Counted from the stretch's first letter, positions 50,294 to 59,072 are shown. The stretch is DNA of 64,000 nt from SZUA-430 sp040381215 (GCA_040381215.1 JBEIHO010000003.1:1-64000); one strand, 5' to 3'. A program made the numbers and translations. Notes: generated from the sequence alone by a model not told the origin.

Positions 50294-51013
50294 TCACGAA
50301 CCGATGACCGTGCACAGGCCCTGGCCTTGCAGGACGCGAACGAAGTTCATCTTTTCGTGGATGTTGAACACGATGATCCGGATGTTGCTGTCACGCGCGA
50401 GCGCCACGGCCGATGCGTCCATGACCTTGAGGTCGCGGCTGAGGACATCGGAGTGCGTCAGGCGGTCGAAACGCTGCGCATTCGGGTTCTTTTTCGGGTC
50501 TTCGGAATAGACGCCGCTGACCTGGGTCCCCTTCATGATCGCGTCGACACCCATTTCGGCCGCGCGCAGGGCGGCGGCGGTATCGGTCGTGAAGAAGGGG
50601 TTGCCGGTGCCTGCGGCGAAGATCACCACCCTGCCCTTTTCCATGTGGCGGATGGCGCGGCGGCGGATATAGGGCTCGCAGACCGTGGTCATCGGGATCG
50701 CCGACTGCACGCGGGTGAACACGCCGATCTTCTCGAGCGCGTTCTGCATCGCGAGGGCGTTCATGATGGTGCCCAGCATGCCCATGTAGTCGGCGGTCGC
50801 CCGCTCCATGCCGGCGTCGGCCGCCTTCATGCCGCGGAAGATGTTCCCGCCGCCGATCACGGCGCAGACCTGGGTTCCGATGTTGCGGGCTTCCTTGATC
50901 TCGCCGGCGATGCGATCGACGGTGGCCAGATCGATGCCGTACTGGCCGGAACCCATCAACGCCTCACCGGAGATCTTGAGAAGTATCCGGCGATAAAGAG
51001 GCGCTGATGTCAT
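50294..51013 (-). CDS. pyrH: Uridylate kinase
   Basis: PyrH phosphorylates UMP to UDP in pyrimidine synthesis. The 239-residue amino-acid-kinase-fold protein has RILLKISGEALMG at the N-terminus, VCAVIGGGNIFRG, ADYMGMLGTIMNALAMQNAL and the FAAGTGNPFFTTDTAAALRAAEMG nucleotide-binding segment. These match bacterial PyrH and not UMP/CMP kinases. It lies 29 bases after tsf. Confidence 0.97.
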   Translation of the reverse strand: MTSAPLYRRILLKISGEALMGSGQYGIDLATVDRIAGEIKEARNIGTQVCAVIGGGNIFRGMKAADAGMERATADYMGMLGTIMNALAMQNALEKIGVFTRVQSAIPMTTVCEPYIRRRAIRHMEKGRVVIFAAGTGNPFFTTDTAAALRAAEMGVDAIMKGTQVSGVYSEDPKKNPNAQRFDRLTHSDVLSRDLKVMDASAVALARDSNIRIIVFNIHEKMNFVRVLQGQGLCTVIGS

Positions 51014-51042
51014 GTGTTCCGGCCCTTGTTGATGTGCAGCCC

Positions 51043-51969
51043 TTAGCCCTTGGCGGCGGCCGCGACTTCTGCAGCGAAGTCAGTTTCCTCTTTCTGAATG
51101 CCTTCGCCAAGGGCAAAGCGCACAAATCCCACCACGGAGATGGGTGCGCCGACGTCCTTTTCGGAGGCCTTCACGAAAGCTTCGACGGTCTTGTCCGGGT
51201 CCATGATGAAGGCCTGCTGCAGCAGCACGACTTCCTCGTAGAACTTGCGGACGCGGCCTTCCACCATCTTGGCGATGATGTTTTCCGGCTTGCCGGTGGC
51301 GCGCGCCTGGTCGGCGAAGATCGTCTTTTCGCGCTCGAGCGTGGCCTGGTCCACCTCGGCAGCCGTGAGGGCCATCGGGTTGGTGGAGGCGACGTGCATC
51401 GCGATCTTGCGGCCGAGGGCTGCCAGCGCCTCGACGTTGCCGGACGACTGCAGGGCGACGAGAACGCCCATGCGGCCGAGGTTCGGCGCCGTCTGGTTGT
51501 GGACATAGCTGGCCACGACGCCGGGATTGACGTCGAACACGGCGGTGCGGCGCAGCGTCATGTTCTCGCCAATGGTGGCGACGAGGTTCTTGAGGTGGCC
51601 TTCAACGTCGGTGCCGGCGCCCGGGAAGGGCATGTGGGCGAGCTTGGCGACGTCGCCGCCGGCGTCGAGCGCCAACTCGGCGACCTTGGCGACGAGCGCC
51701 TGGAACTGGTCATTGCGGGCCACGAAGTCGGTTTCGGAATTGACCTCGACCACGGCGCCCTTGCCGCCCTTGGCGGCGACGCCGACAAGACCTTCGGCGG
51801 CGGTGCGGCCGGCCTTCTTGGCAGCCTTCGACAGGCCCTTCTTGCGGAGCCAGTCGATGGCGGCTTCCATGTCGCCCTTGGTTTCGTTCAGCGCGGCCTT
51901 GCAATCCATCATGCCGGCGCCTGTCTTTTCGCGCAGGTCCTTGACCATCGCGGCTGTGATCTCAGCCAT
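51043..51969 (-). CDS. tsf: Elongation factor Ts
   Basis: EF-Ts exchanges GDP for GTP on EF-Tu. The 308-residue protein starts MAEITAAMVKDLREKTGAGMMDCKAALNET, with the TDF-type core in VVEVNSETDFVARNDQFQALV and later LLQQAFIMDPDKTVEAFV. Length is normal for the alphaproteobacterial form. It follows rpsB; the 66-base spacer contains a strong hairpin. Confidence 0.97.
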   Translation of the reverse strand: MAEITAAMVKDLREKTGAGMMDCKAALNETKGDMEAAIDWLRKKGLSKAAKKAGRTAAEGLVGVAAKGGKGAVVEVNSETDFVARNDQFQALVAKVAELALDAGGDVAKLAHMPFPGAGTDVEGHLKNLVATIGENMTLRRTAVFDVNPGVVASYVHNQTAPNLGRMGVLVALQSSGNVEALAALGRKIAMHVASTNPMALTAAEVDQATLEREKTIFADQARATGKPENIIAKMVEGRVRKFYEEVVLLQQAFIMDPDKTVEAFVKASEKDVGAPISVVGFVRFALGEGIQKEETDFAAEVAAAAKG

Positions 51970-51996
51970 GGTGTGCTCCTCGTATGCAGGGGGTTT

Positions 51997-52020
51997 TCCG
52001 CGCCGCGGAGGCGGCGCGGA
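51997..52020. promoter_or_regulatory. Hairpin in the rpsB-tsf spacer
   Basis: TCCGCGCCGC and GCGGCGCGGA form a perfect 10-bp stem around GGAG. Read leftward it is followed by AAAACCCCC, not a T-run, so it is not an intrinsic terminator. It may be an RNA processing or stabilising stem that sets the S2 to EF-Ts ratio. Confidence 0.4.
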
Positions 52021-52035
52021 TCAACTGGGGTGGCT

Positions 52036-52788
52036 TCAGGCCGGGAGTTCCTGGGTCGGAACCTCTTCCGAGGCGCCGACGTCGACGCCCGAGGTGCCCT
52101 GGAACGCCGACAGGCCGTCAATCACCGAGCGGGCGACGAGATCGCAGTACAGCGCAATGGCGCGCGACGCGTCGTCGTTGCCCGGGATCGGGAAGGCAAT
52201 GCCGTTCGGGTTCGAGTTCGAGTCGACAATCGCCACGACCGGAATGCCAAGCTTGTTGGCTTCCTGGATGGCGATGGCTTCCTTGTTGGTGTCGATGACG
52301 AAGAGGAGGTCGGGAACGCCGCCCATTTCCTTGATGCCGCCGAGCGCGCGATCGAGCTTGTCCTTCTCGCGCTGCAGGTTCAGCACTTCGCGCTTGGTCA
52401 GGCCAACGCCACCGGCATTCAACGTCTCTTCGATCGAGCGCAGGCGCTTGATCGAGTTCGAGATGGTCTGCCAGTTGGTCAGCGTGCCGCCGAGCCAGCG
52501 ATGGTTCACGTAGTACTGGGCGCAGCGCTTGGCGGCATCAGCCACGGCGTCAGACGCCTGGCGCTTGGTGCCGACGAACAGCACGCGGCCGCCCTGTCCA
52601 ACCACATCGCGGATCGTCTTCAGCGCCTGGTGCATCAGTGGCACCGTCTGCGTGAGGTCGATGATGTGAATCTTGTTGCGTGACCCGTAGAGGAACGGGG
52701 CCATGCGTGGGTTCCAGCGATGGGTCTGGTGCCCGAAGTGGACGCCGGCTTCGAGAAGCTGGCGCATTGAGTAATCTGGCAGAGCCAT
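52036..52788 (-). CDS. rpsB: Small ribosomal subunit protein uS2
   Basis: This is ribosomal protein S2. The 250-residue protein has the family landmarks MRQLLEAGVHFGHQTHRWNPRMAPFLYGSRNKIHIIDL, FVGTKRQASDAV, VNHRWLGGTLTNWQTI and DLLFVIDTNKEAIAIQEANKLGIPVVAIVDSN. A short acidic tail ends the protein. AAGGAG lies 10 bases before the ATG. First gene of the long leftward envelope cluster, preceded by a promoter-like element and a structured leader. Confidence 0.98.
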   Translation of the reverse strand: MALPDYSMRQLLEAGVHFGHQTHRWNPRMAPFLYGSRNKIHIIDLTQTVPLMHQALKTIRDVVGQGGRVLFVGTKRQASDAVADAAKRCAQYYVNHRWLGGTLTNWQTISNSIKRLRSIEETLNAGGVGLTKREVLNLQREKDKLDRALGGIKEMGGVPDLLFVIDTNKEAIAIQEANKLGIPVVAIVDSNSNPNGIAFPIPGNDDASRAIALYCDLVARSVIDGLSAFQGTSGVDVGASEEVPTQELPA

Positions 52789-52815
52789 TGGTCGTTATCT
52801 CCTTGACCGGTTTAA

Positions 52816-52858
52816 CCTCCGCGAACATCACCACCCCCAAAAGGGGTAGCACCGGAGG
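52816..52858 (-). promoter_or_regulatory. Structured leader of rpsB
   Basis: CCTCCG (52816-52821) and CGGAGG (52853-52858) pair at the base, and CCCC-AAAA-GGGG (52835-52846) forms the tip. It lies in the rpsB 5' leader, about 13 bases upstream of the Shine-Dalgarno. S2 is known to control its own operon in E. coli through the leader, so an S2-binding role is possible but not shown. Confidence 0.4.
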
Positions 52859-52913
52859 GCGACCTGCCTTGTTTCGGCGAGGCAACCCACGTCCGCGTGT
52901 GGAATGACCGAGG

Positions 52914-52942
52914 CTTTTAGGGGGTTGCGCCGGGGGGCGCAA
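52914..52942 (-). promoter_or_regulatory. Candidate rpsB promoter
   Basis: Read leftward, TTGCGC (52942-52937) and TAAAAG (52919-52914) are separated by 17 bases. The pair sits just upstream of the leader hairpin and would give a leader of roughly 120 bases. The -10 match is modest. Confidence 0.4.
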
Positions 52943-52983
52943 GAGCGGCAGTTTGCGCCTCTTCTCAGGAAAGCGCGACAAAA

Positions 52984-54171
52984 ATGCCTAATTCCGCCCC
53001 CTCCCCCCTCCGAAGCGAGATCCTTGGGCTGATGCCCAACGGGATCGGGGCTGTTTCTTCGACGGCGCTGGGCGATCCGGACATCATCCCCCTCTGGTTC
53101 GGGGAAAGCGACATGCCGACGCCCGCGTTCATCCGGGACGCCGCGAAGCGGGCCCTGGATGACGGGCGGACCTTCTACACGTATGTCCGCGGGCTGCCGG
53201 AACTGCGGGAGGGCATCGCCCGCTGGGCAAGCCGCCAATCGGGACGCAGCATCGACCGCGAACGCATCACCTCGCCGGGATCGGCGATGCTGTGCATCAA
53301 CATCGTGCTGCAATGCCTGCTCAGGCCGGGCGACAATGTGGTCATCGTGTCGCCGATGTGGCCGAATATCTTCCAGGCCGTGCTGGGCATGGGGGGCGAG
53401 CCCCGCTTCGTGCGGCTTGAAGGCGGCGCGCAAGGCGAGCCTTGGCGGCTGAACCTGCAGCGCCTGTTCGACCGGGTCGACGGACGCACCAAGGCCCTGT
53501 TCATTGCCTCGCCGAGCAACCCGACGGGCTGGATCATGAGCGTCGAGGAACAGCGGGCCGTGCTCGCGTTTGCCCGTGCCCGCGGGATCGCCATCATATC
53601 GGATGAAGTCTACACGCCGCTCGTCTACGACGCGCCAGCACCGAGCTTTGCGGCCCTGGCCGAGGCCGATGACAACGTGTTCGTGGTCAATGGCTTTTCC
53701 AAGGCATGGGCGATGACGGGCTGGCGGATCGGCTGGGTCATCCATCCCGCGCACCTGGGGGCGCAGATGCACGAACTGGCGGCCTACAACAATTCGGGCT
53801 CGACGACCTTTGCGCAGTATGGGGCGCTCGAGGCCATCACAAACGGCGATGGCTTCCTGAATTCCATGGTGGAACGATGCCGCGAGGGGCGCGAGGTGAT
53901 CGCGCGGTTCGTCGCCGGGCAGAACCGCATGAGCTGGTCCAAGCCGCCCGGCGCCTTCTATGGCTTCATCGCGGTGGATGGCATGACCGACAGCATCGGC
54001 TTTGCCAAAAGGCTGGTGGCAGAGGCCAAGGTGGGTGTTGCGCCCGGCATTGCGTTCGGGTTGCCGGATGATCGGGAGAACGACCGCTTCATTCGCATCT
54101 GCTTCGCGCAGCCCCCTGCCCGGCTGCAGGAGGCGATGGACCGTATCGCGTCAGCGGTGCGTAACCTGTGA
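52984..54171 (+). CDS. Class I/II PLP-dependent aminotransferase
   Basis: This 395-residue protein is a fold-type I aminotransferase of the AAT-like class. Landmarks are PLWFGESDMPTP, TFYTYVRGLPELREGIARW, SPSNPTGWIMSVEEQ, IAIISDEVYTPLVYD and the PLP-lysine segment VVNGFSKAWAMTGWRIGWVI (Lys of GFSKAWAMTGWR). The Arg that binds the substrate carboxylate is in DRFIRICFA near the C-terminus. Substrate cannot be read; this subgroup includes many aspartate/aromatic or general amino acid transaminases. It is divergent from rpsB and ends 14 bases from the convergent GST gene. Confidence 0.9.
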   Translation: MPNSAPSPLRSEILGLMPNGIGAVSSTALGDPDIIPLWFGESDMPTPAFIRDAAKRALDDGRTFYTYVRGLPELREGIARWASRQSGRSIDRERITSPGSAMLCINIVLQCLLRPGDNVVIVSPMWPNIFQAVLGMGGEPRFVRLEGGAQGEPWRLNLQRLFDRVDGRTKALFIASPSNPTGWIMSVEEQRAVLAFARARGIAIISDEVYTPLVYDAPAPSFAALAEADDNVFVVNGFSKAWAMTGWRIGWVIHPAHLGAQMHELAAYNNSGSTTFAQYGALEAITNGDGFLNSMVERCREGREVIARFVAGQNRMSWSKPPGAFYGFIAVDGMTDSIGFAKRLVAEAKVGVAPGIAFGLPDDRENDRFIRICFAQPPARLQEAMDRIASAVRNL

Positions 54172-54185
54172 GGCCACAAGCGCCG

Positions 54186-55175
54186 TCACAGGCGGATGTC
54201 GGCGGCTGACAGGATCTGCTGCAGCCTCGCGTTGCTTGCCACGTGGGCGTGCTTGGCGCGCAGGGCCTCGAGCGACTTGGCGTGGTATTTCTGCGGCTTC
54301 TGCGTCCAGTTGAAGTCGTCGATCAGCACCGAGAATTCCGTGTCGGGCGACGTCGCGATGGCGGCAGCGTTGGCGCGGCTCCAGGGCAGGAACCACTTGC
54401 CGATCCAGTCGCGCAGGATTGGCAGCATCGTCGGTGACAAGGTTTCCCACGTCTCGAATTCGCCTTCGATCCGGGGCCACAGCATGCGCTGGATCCAGGC
54501 CAGCACGTTCTGGGCGCGAGCCTCGATGATCGCGCAGGGTGTGGGGTCGGTCCACATGTTGTAGATCTGGCCCCAGAGCGCAAAGTCGGCAAAGGAGGGG
54601 CGATCGCCAAACAGGTATCGTCGCCCTGCCAGGTGTGCATCGAGTTCGGCGAGCGCCGTGTGGAAGGTTTTCTCGATGAAGGGGGCGGTCGCGTCGCTGG
54701 AACCGACGAACCAGACGCGGCCCGTCATGCGGGTGCGGATCTGCTCGGCGAACGCAGCCTGCGTGGCCTCGTCCATCGACGGGTTCATGGACAGTGCGAG
54801 GCGACTGGCGCAGGCCTGCTGGTCGACCGGGCGGCGCCAGCGATAATGGAACATCCACTTGTTGCCCCATTCATCGGCGAATTCCTCCAGCAACTCGGAC
54901 AGGAACCTGAGCGCAGGGTCGGCGGGATTGATCGCGGGCTGCGGATGGATGGCGTCAAGCGTCTCGATGATGGGCGTGGAATCCTGCAGCGCGCTGCCCT
55001 CGGGCGTGACCACGAGGGGGACGATCTGGATTTTCGCGTGCCTTGCGTACTCGGCCGCGTTGTCGCCGCCCCGGTTCAGCCATTGGTGGGGCAGTTGCTT
55101 GAAGCGGGCCCAGGCGCGGACCTTGACGGAATAGGGAGACATTTCCGCGCCGAAGATACGGTACTGATTTTCCAT
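54186..55175 (-). CDS. Glutathione S-transferase family protein (long form)
   Basis: This 329-residue protein has an N-terminal thioredoxin-like GST domain (YRIFGAEMSPYSVKVRAWARFKQL, VPLVVTPEGSALQDSTPIIETLD, with the SxxI turn that usually holds the glutathione gamma-Glu) and an all-helical C-terminal domain with the N-capping-type LFGDRPSFADFALWGQIYNM. It is about 100 residues longer than ordinary GSTs, with an extra region after the C-domain. No catalytic Cys is obvious in the SPYS motif, where Ser could serve. The gene follows the TetR regulator, suggesting it is its target. Confidence 0.8.
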   Translation of the reverse strand: MENQYRIFGAEMSPYSVKVRAWARFKQLPHQWLNRGGDNAAEYARHAKIQIVPLVVTPEGSALQDSTPIIETLDAIHPQPAINPADPALRFLSELLEEFADEWGNKWMFHYRWRRPVDQQACASRLALSMNPSMDEATQAAFAEQIRTRMTGRVWFVGSSDATAPFIEKTFHTALAELDAHLAGRRYLFGDRPSFADFALWGQIYNMWTDPTPCAIIEARAQNVLAWIQRMLWPRIEGEFETWETLSPTMLPILRDWIGKWFLPWSRANAAAIATSPDTEFSVLIDDFNWTQKPQKYHAKSLEALRAKHAHVASNARLQQILSAADIRL

Positions 55176-55224
55176 GACGGGCGTCTCCGGTCTGGCTTGG
55201 TTATGACTTAGGGCGCAAGGCGGG

Positions 55225-55839
55225 TCAGGCGCCGCTTGTTGCCGGCGGCAGCAGTCCGGCCACGAGGCGGTGGACGACGCGGCTCGCCTCGAGCACGGCC
55301 AATCCCTGGTCCTGCCTGAGGCGGCGCCAGGCCTGGAAGCTTGTCACCATCTCGAGGCCCCGGAAGAGATCGCGGTCCTCGAGCAAGGCCTGCGGCAGCA
55401 ATTGGCGCAAGGTCTTGCGCTCGATGCGCAAGTGCTCGTTGTAGTCGGCCATCAGGAAGGGCGAGCGAAAACGCAGGACGCTGCCCGCAACCTTCAGGGG
55501 CATGATGTCTTCGTAGAGCGATATGCGACGGGCAATCAGCTCATCGAGGTTGTCCTGCCAGGTGGCGCCCGCATAGGGTTTCTGCACGGCCGGGAGGACG
55601 CGGGCGCGCGTGACCTCGGCGATCTCGCGGTAGAGGATTTCCATCTCCTCGAAATGCCGGAAGACGGTGCGCAGGCCCACCTCGGCCCGGTCGGCGACCT
55701 GGGCCGCGCTCGGGCTCATCTCGCCTTCGCGGACGAAGGCGATCATGGCTTCGACGATCCGGCGCCGGCTCTGGTCGCCGCGCTTGCGTCGACCGTCCTG
55801 GCTGTCCGTGTCGGTTACCTGATCAGCAGATTTTCCCAT
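55225..55839 (-). CDS. TetR/AcrR-family transcriptional regulator
   Basis: This 204-residue protein has an N-terminal TetR HTH (RRIVEAMIAFVREGEMSPSAAQVADRAEVGLRTVFRHFEEMEILYREI, about residues 27-74) and a helical C-terminal ligand-binding and dimer region. The HTH core SAAQVADRAEVGLRTVFRHF fits the family. The ligand cannot be predicted. Its first 25 bases overlap the end of the DUF1330 gene, and the GST gene follows by 49 bases, so DUF1330-tetR-gst is probably one transcript. A perfect palindrome upstream of that transcript is a good operator candidate. Confidence 0.88.
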   Translation of the reverse strand: MGKSADQVTDTDSQDGRRKRGDQSRRRIVEAMIAFVREGEMSPSAAQVADRAEVGLRTVFRHFEEMEILYREIAEVTRARVLPAVQKPYAGATWQDNLDELIARRISLYEDIMPLKVAGSVLRFRSPFLMADYNEHLRIERKTLRQLLPQALLEDRDLFRGLEMVTSFQAWRRLRQDQGLAVLEASRVVHRLVAGLLPPATSGA

Positions 55840-56252
55840 TCAGACTGAAGCACCGTTTCAATGTTGAGTTGACCCTTCAGGCCGGCTTCGCGGTGTACCG
55901 CGATTTCCCGCCATTCCTTCGACGACGACATCTCGACCATCGCACGCCTGTTGGGATAAGTCGCGATTGCCACCTCGTCCCAGAGTTCTTCGACCTGCCC
56001 GAGGGCGAGGAAAGTGACGTCGGCGGCGAATACGGCCTTGCCACCAAATTTCAGCAGCAGTTCCGACACCGCGCGGCCATAGATCATGTAGGCGTCGCGG
56101 CCGCTCAGGTCGGTCGGGCGCCCATCCTTGTATTCGGCCTTGTCCTTGAACTTCAGCAGGTTCACCATGAAAATCGGCTTGTCGGGACCGGGCTCGAGCA
56201 TCTGGCGCACGCGCTCGGGATCCTTGGGAAGCACTTCGTTTTCTACGCGCAT
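55815..56252 (-). CDS. DUF1330 family protein (dimeric alpha/beta barrel)
   Basis: This 145-residue protein matches DUF1330: FMVNLLKFKDKAEYKDG is the typical first strand, then SGRDAYMIYGRAVSELLLKFGGKAVFAADVTFLALG and DEVAIATYPNRRAMVEMSSSKEWREIAVHREAGL. The fold is ferredoxin-like; no enzyme activity is established for the family. ATG 56252 (MRVENEVLPKDPERV) was chosen since the frame upstream runs antisense through the sulfatase start. It overlaps tetR by 25 bases and starts 12 bases from the palindrome. Confidence 0.82.
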   Translation of the reverse strand: MRVENEVLPKDPERVRQMLEPGPDKPIFMVNLLKFKDKAEYKDGRPTDLSGRDAYMIYGRAVSELLLKFGGKAVFAADVTFLALGQVEELWDEVAIATYPNRRAMVEMSSSKEWREIAVHREAGLKGQLNIETVLQSEWENLLIR

Positions 56253-56263
56253 GACGGCCCCTG

Positions 56264-56277
56264 GTTCGTTGACGAAC
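56264..56277. promoter_or_regulatory. Candidate TetR-family operator in the DUF1330/sulfatase divergent region
   Basis: GTTCGT and ACGAAC face each other across TG, a perfect 14-base palindrome, in the 88-base gap between divergent genes. It lies 12 bases upstream of the DUF1330 start. A TTGACA at 56284-56289 could be the -35 of the rightward sulfatase promoter. Short symmetric sites in such gaps are typical of TetR-family autoregulation. Confidence 0.5.
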
Positions 56278-56340
56278 AATCTATTGACATAGCGAGTGCC
56301 ATTTTTCAAGGATCGTCCCGTGCGCGACAGAGGCTGCATC

Positions 56341-58104
56341 ATGAAAGTTCTTGTTCCTATCCTGGTTGGCCTGCAGTTTCTTGCCGGGTCACTCGTTGCC
56401 GCCGCCGCGCCGGACAAGGCGCGACCGAACATCGTCGTTCTGCTGATCGATGATGCCGCGCTCATGGACCTGGGCGCCTTCGGCGGCGAGGCGCGCACAC
56501 CCCATATCGATGCGCTGGCGCGTTCGGGGGCGATGCTGACGGGCTATCACACCTCGCCGCTGTGCTCGCCTTCCCGCTCGATGCTGCTGACCGGAATCGA
56601 CAGCCACCGCACCGGCGTGGCGACGATCGAGGAAGTGCTGCCGCCGGAGCTGGCCGGAAAGCCTGGCTATTCGCTGCGGCTTGAACCCGGGGTTGTCACG
56701 ATCGCCAGCCGGCTCAAGGCTGCGGGGTACGCGACGTCGATGGTCGGCAAATGGCACCTCGGGCATGGCGAGGGCGACCTGCCGCCGGCCCATGGGTTCG
56801 ACCGGTCGCTGGCGCTGGATGCTTCGGGGGCGGACAATTGGGAACAGAAGCCCTACATGCCCTACTATCAGGATGCACCGTGGTTCGAGGACGGGAAGCC
56901 GGTGCGGCTGCCCGAACAGTTCTATTCCTCCGAACTGATCGTTGATCGGGCCATCGGCTACATCGATGCCGCCGGGCGCGAGGCTCCCTTCTTCTCGTAC
57001 CTGGCTTTCCAGGCGGTTCACATCCCCGTGCAGGCGCCGCGCGAATTCACCGACAGGTACAAGGGCCGGTTCGACGGGGGCTGGGAGCGGTTGCGGGAAG
57101 AGCGCTGGCAGCGTGCGAAGGCGCTGGGCTTCATTCCCGCCGAGGCGCCGCTTGCGGCCCTGCCCGACAGTTTTCGCAAATGGGAGGCGCTTTCGGCTGA
57201 TGACAAGCGAATGGCCGCGCGCAGCATGGAGGTCTACGCCGGCATGCTCGAGGCGATGGACCATCACATTGGCCGACTGGTGGCGCACCTGAAAGAGACG
57301 GGGCAGTTCGACAACACGGTCTTCGTCGTGACCTCCGACAACGGGCCGGAGCCCAGCGATCCCGTGCATGCGCCGAGCATGAACATCTGGATGATGACCC
57401 ATGGCTATGACTGGCGGATCGACAACCTCGGCGAACGCGGCAGCCTTGGCTATATCGGGCCGGAATGGGCGGCCGCGCTGGCCTCGCCCGGCAAGCTCTT
57501 CAAGTTCTACACGACGCAGGGCGGGCTCAGGGTTCCGTTCGTGATCGCGGGCCCCGGCGTTGTGCCGGGCGGACGCATCGCCGGCACCACGTTCGTCACC
57601 GATGTCACGCCGACCCTGCTTGAGCTGGCTGGCGTCACGGTCACGCCCGGGGACGGCGAGGTTGCCATCACGGGACGCTCGCTTGCGGCGCAGTTGTCGG
57701 GAGCAACCGATGATCCGCGTTCGGACACGGAATGGGTTGGCATTGAAGTTGCCGGCAATGCGGCCTTGTTCCGGGGACGCTACAAGCTGTCCCGCAATGC
57801 GCTGCCGTTGTCGGATGGGACGTGGCAGCTGCATGACCTTTCGGTGGACCCGGGAGAGACCACGAACCTTGCGGCGCGCGAGCCTGCCGTCCTGGCCTCG
57901 ATGATCGCGGACTATGCCGCCTATGAGAAGCAGATGGGTGTGCTTGCGCTGCCCGAAGGCTACAGCGTTCATGCGCAGATCACGGTGAACTCGATCAAGC
58001 GCCAGATTGCCGCCTATTGGTGGGTCCTTGCGCTTCTGGCCGGCGGCATCGCAGGATCAGCCTGGCTGGCCCTGCGATGGGTCTTGAGGCGGCGAACCGC
58101 CTAG
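56341..58104 (+). CDS. Type I sulfatase (arylsulfatase family), exported and C-terminally anchored
   Basis: This 587-residue enzyme is a formylglycine-dependent sulfatase. A signal peptide (about residues 1-23, GSLVAAAAP) leads to the sulfatase core: Asp37-Asp38 of VVLLIDDAA are calcium ligands, and Cys75 in LCSPSR (CxPxR) is the residue oxidised to formylglycine. MVGKWHLGHGEG holds the following Lys/His pair, and TSDNGPEP the late Asp-Asn. After the C-terminal subdomain, a hydrophobic helix (WWVLALLAGGIAGSAWLAL) and RRR tail suggest membrane anchoring. ATG 56341 fits the signal peptide. Substrate unknown. Confidence 0.93.
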   Translation: MKVLVPILVGLQFLAGSLVAAAAPDKARPNIVVLLIDDAALMDLGAFGGEARTPHIDALARSGAMLTGYHTSPLCSPSRSMLLTGIDSHRTGVATIEEVLPPELAGKPGYSLRLEPGVVTIASRLKAAGYATSMVGKWHLGHGEGDLPPAHGFDRSLALDASGADNWEQKPYMPYYQDAPWFEDGKPVRLPEQFYSSELIVDRAIGYIDAAGREAPFFSYLAFQAVHIPVQAPREFTDRYKGRFDGGWERLREERWQRAKALGFIPAEAPLAALPDSFRKWEALSADDKRMAARSMEVYAGMLEAMDHHIGRLVAHLKETGQFDNTVFVVTSDNGPEPSDPVHAPSMNIWMMTHGYDWRIDNLGERGSLGYIGPEWAAALASPGKLFKFYTTQGGLRVPFVIAGPGVVPGGRIAGTTFVTDVTPTLLELAGVTVTPGDGEVAITGRSLAAQLSGATDDPRSDTEWVGIEVAGNAALFRGRYKLSRNALPLSDGTWQLHDLSVDPGETTNLAAREPAVLASMIADYAAYEKQMGVLALPEGYSVHAQITVNSIKRQIAAYWWVLALLAGGIAGSAWLALRWVLRRRTA

Positions 58105-59072
58105 AGGAAGCGCTCGAGCCGGTTGCGGATGATGTCCTCGGCCTGCTTCATGATGCGGTCAACCAGTTCCTGGCAGGTGGGGATGTCGTTGATGAGACCC
58201 ACGACCATGCCGCACGACCAGGCGCCCGCTTCCATCTCGCCGTCCGTCATGATCTTCGGGTAGACGCCGGCGACTTCCTCGATGATGTCCTGGAACTGGA
58301 GCTTGGCGCCGAGGGTCTTTTCTTTCTCGATCAGGCGCTCGACAGCGGCGTTCTTCAGCACGCGCTCGGTGTTGCGCAAGGGGCGCATGATCAGGCGGGT
58401 GTCGAGTTCAGATGCCGCGACGATGGCCTTCTTCACGTTCTCGTGGACCGGCGCTTCCTTCGTGGCGATGAAGCGCGTGCCCATGTTGATGCCGTCGGCG
58501 CCCATCGACAGGGCGGCGACCAGGCTGCGGCCGTCGGCCATGCCGCCGGAGGCGACGAACGGGATCTTGAGTTCGTCGGCCGCGCGCGGCAGCAGGATCA
58601 TGTTGGGGATGTCATCTTCGCCGGGATGGCCGCCGCACTCGAAGCCATCGACCGATACCGCGTCGCAGCCGATCTGTTCGGCCTTCAGCGAGTGGCGGAC
58701 CGAGGTACATTTGTGGATGACCTTGATGCCGTTTTCCTTCAGGAGCGGCATGAATTTCTGCGGGTTGTTGCCGGCGGTCTCGACGATCTTCACGCCGCCC
58801 TCGACAATGGCCTTGATGTATCCCGGGTAGTCAGGCGGCGTCAGGGCCGGCAGGAAGGTCAGGTTCACGCCGAATGGCTTGTCGGTCATCTGCCGGCAGC
58901 GGGCGATCTCCTTGGCCAGCAATTCCGGCGTGCGCTGGGTCAGGCCGGTGATGATGCCAAGGCCACCGGCATTCGAGACGGCGGCAGCCATCTCGGCGAA
59001 GCCGACGTAATGCATGCCGCCCTGTATGATCGGATGCTTGATGCCGAAGAGTTCGGTAATGCGGGTTTTCAT
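58101..59072 (-). CDS. Nitronate monooxygenase / FMN-dependent 2-nitropropane dioxygenase family
   Basis: This 323-residue FMN enzyme shows PIIQGGMHYVGFAEMAAAVSNAGGLGIITG at the N-terminus, FGVNLTFLPAL, VDGFECGGHPGEDDIPNMILLP with a His in the position of the catalytic base, IPFVASGGMADGRSLVAALSMGADGINMGTRF (the FMN phosphate site) and a C-terminal GLINDIPTCQELVDRIMKQAEDII. It matches the NMO-like group whose members oxidise nitronates or reduce enones; true substrate is not clear. It overlaps the convergent sulfatase by four bases and is separated from dnaE by a terminator-like hairpin. Confidence 0.9.
   Translation of the reverse strand: MKTRITELFGIKHPIIQGGMHYVGFAEMAAAVSNAGGLGIITGLTQRTPELLAKEIARCRQMTDKPFGVNLTFLPALTPPDYPGYIKAIVEGGVKIVETAGNNPQKFMPLLKENGIKVIHKCTSVRHSLKAEQIGCDAVSVDGFECGGHPGEDDIPNMILLPRAADELKIPFVASGGMADGRSLVAALSMGADGINMGTRFIATKEAPVHENVKKAIVAASELDTRLIMRPLRNTERVLKNAAVERLIEKEKTLGAKLQFQDIIEEVAGVYPKIMTDGEMEAGAWSCGMVVGLINDIPTCQELVDRIMKQAEDIIRNRLERFL

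Noticed and set aside
53000..59072. A recently acquired genomic island
   Set aside because: The genes are accessory in function, but no integrase, tRNA, direct repeat or clear shift in base composition marks the edges.
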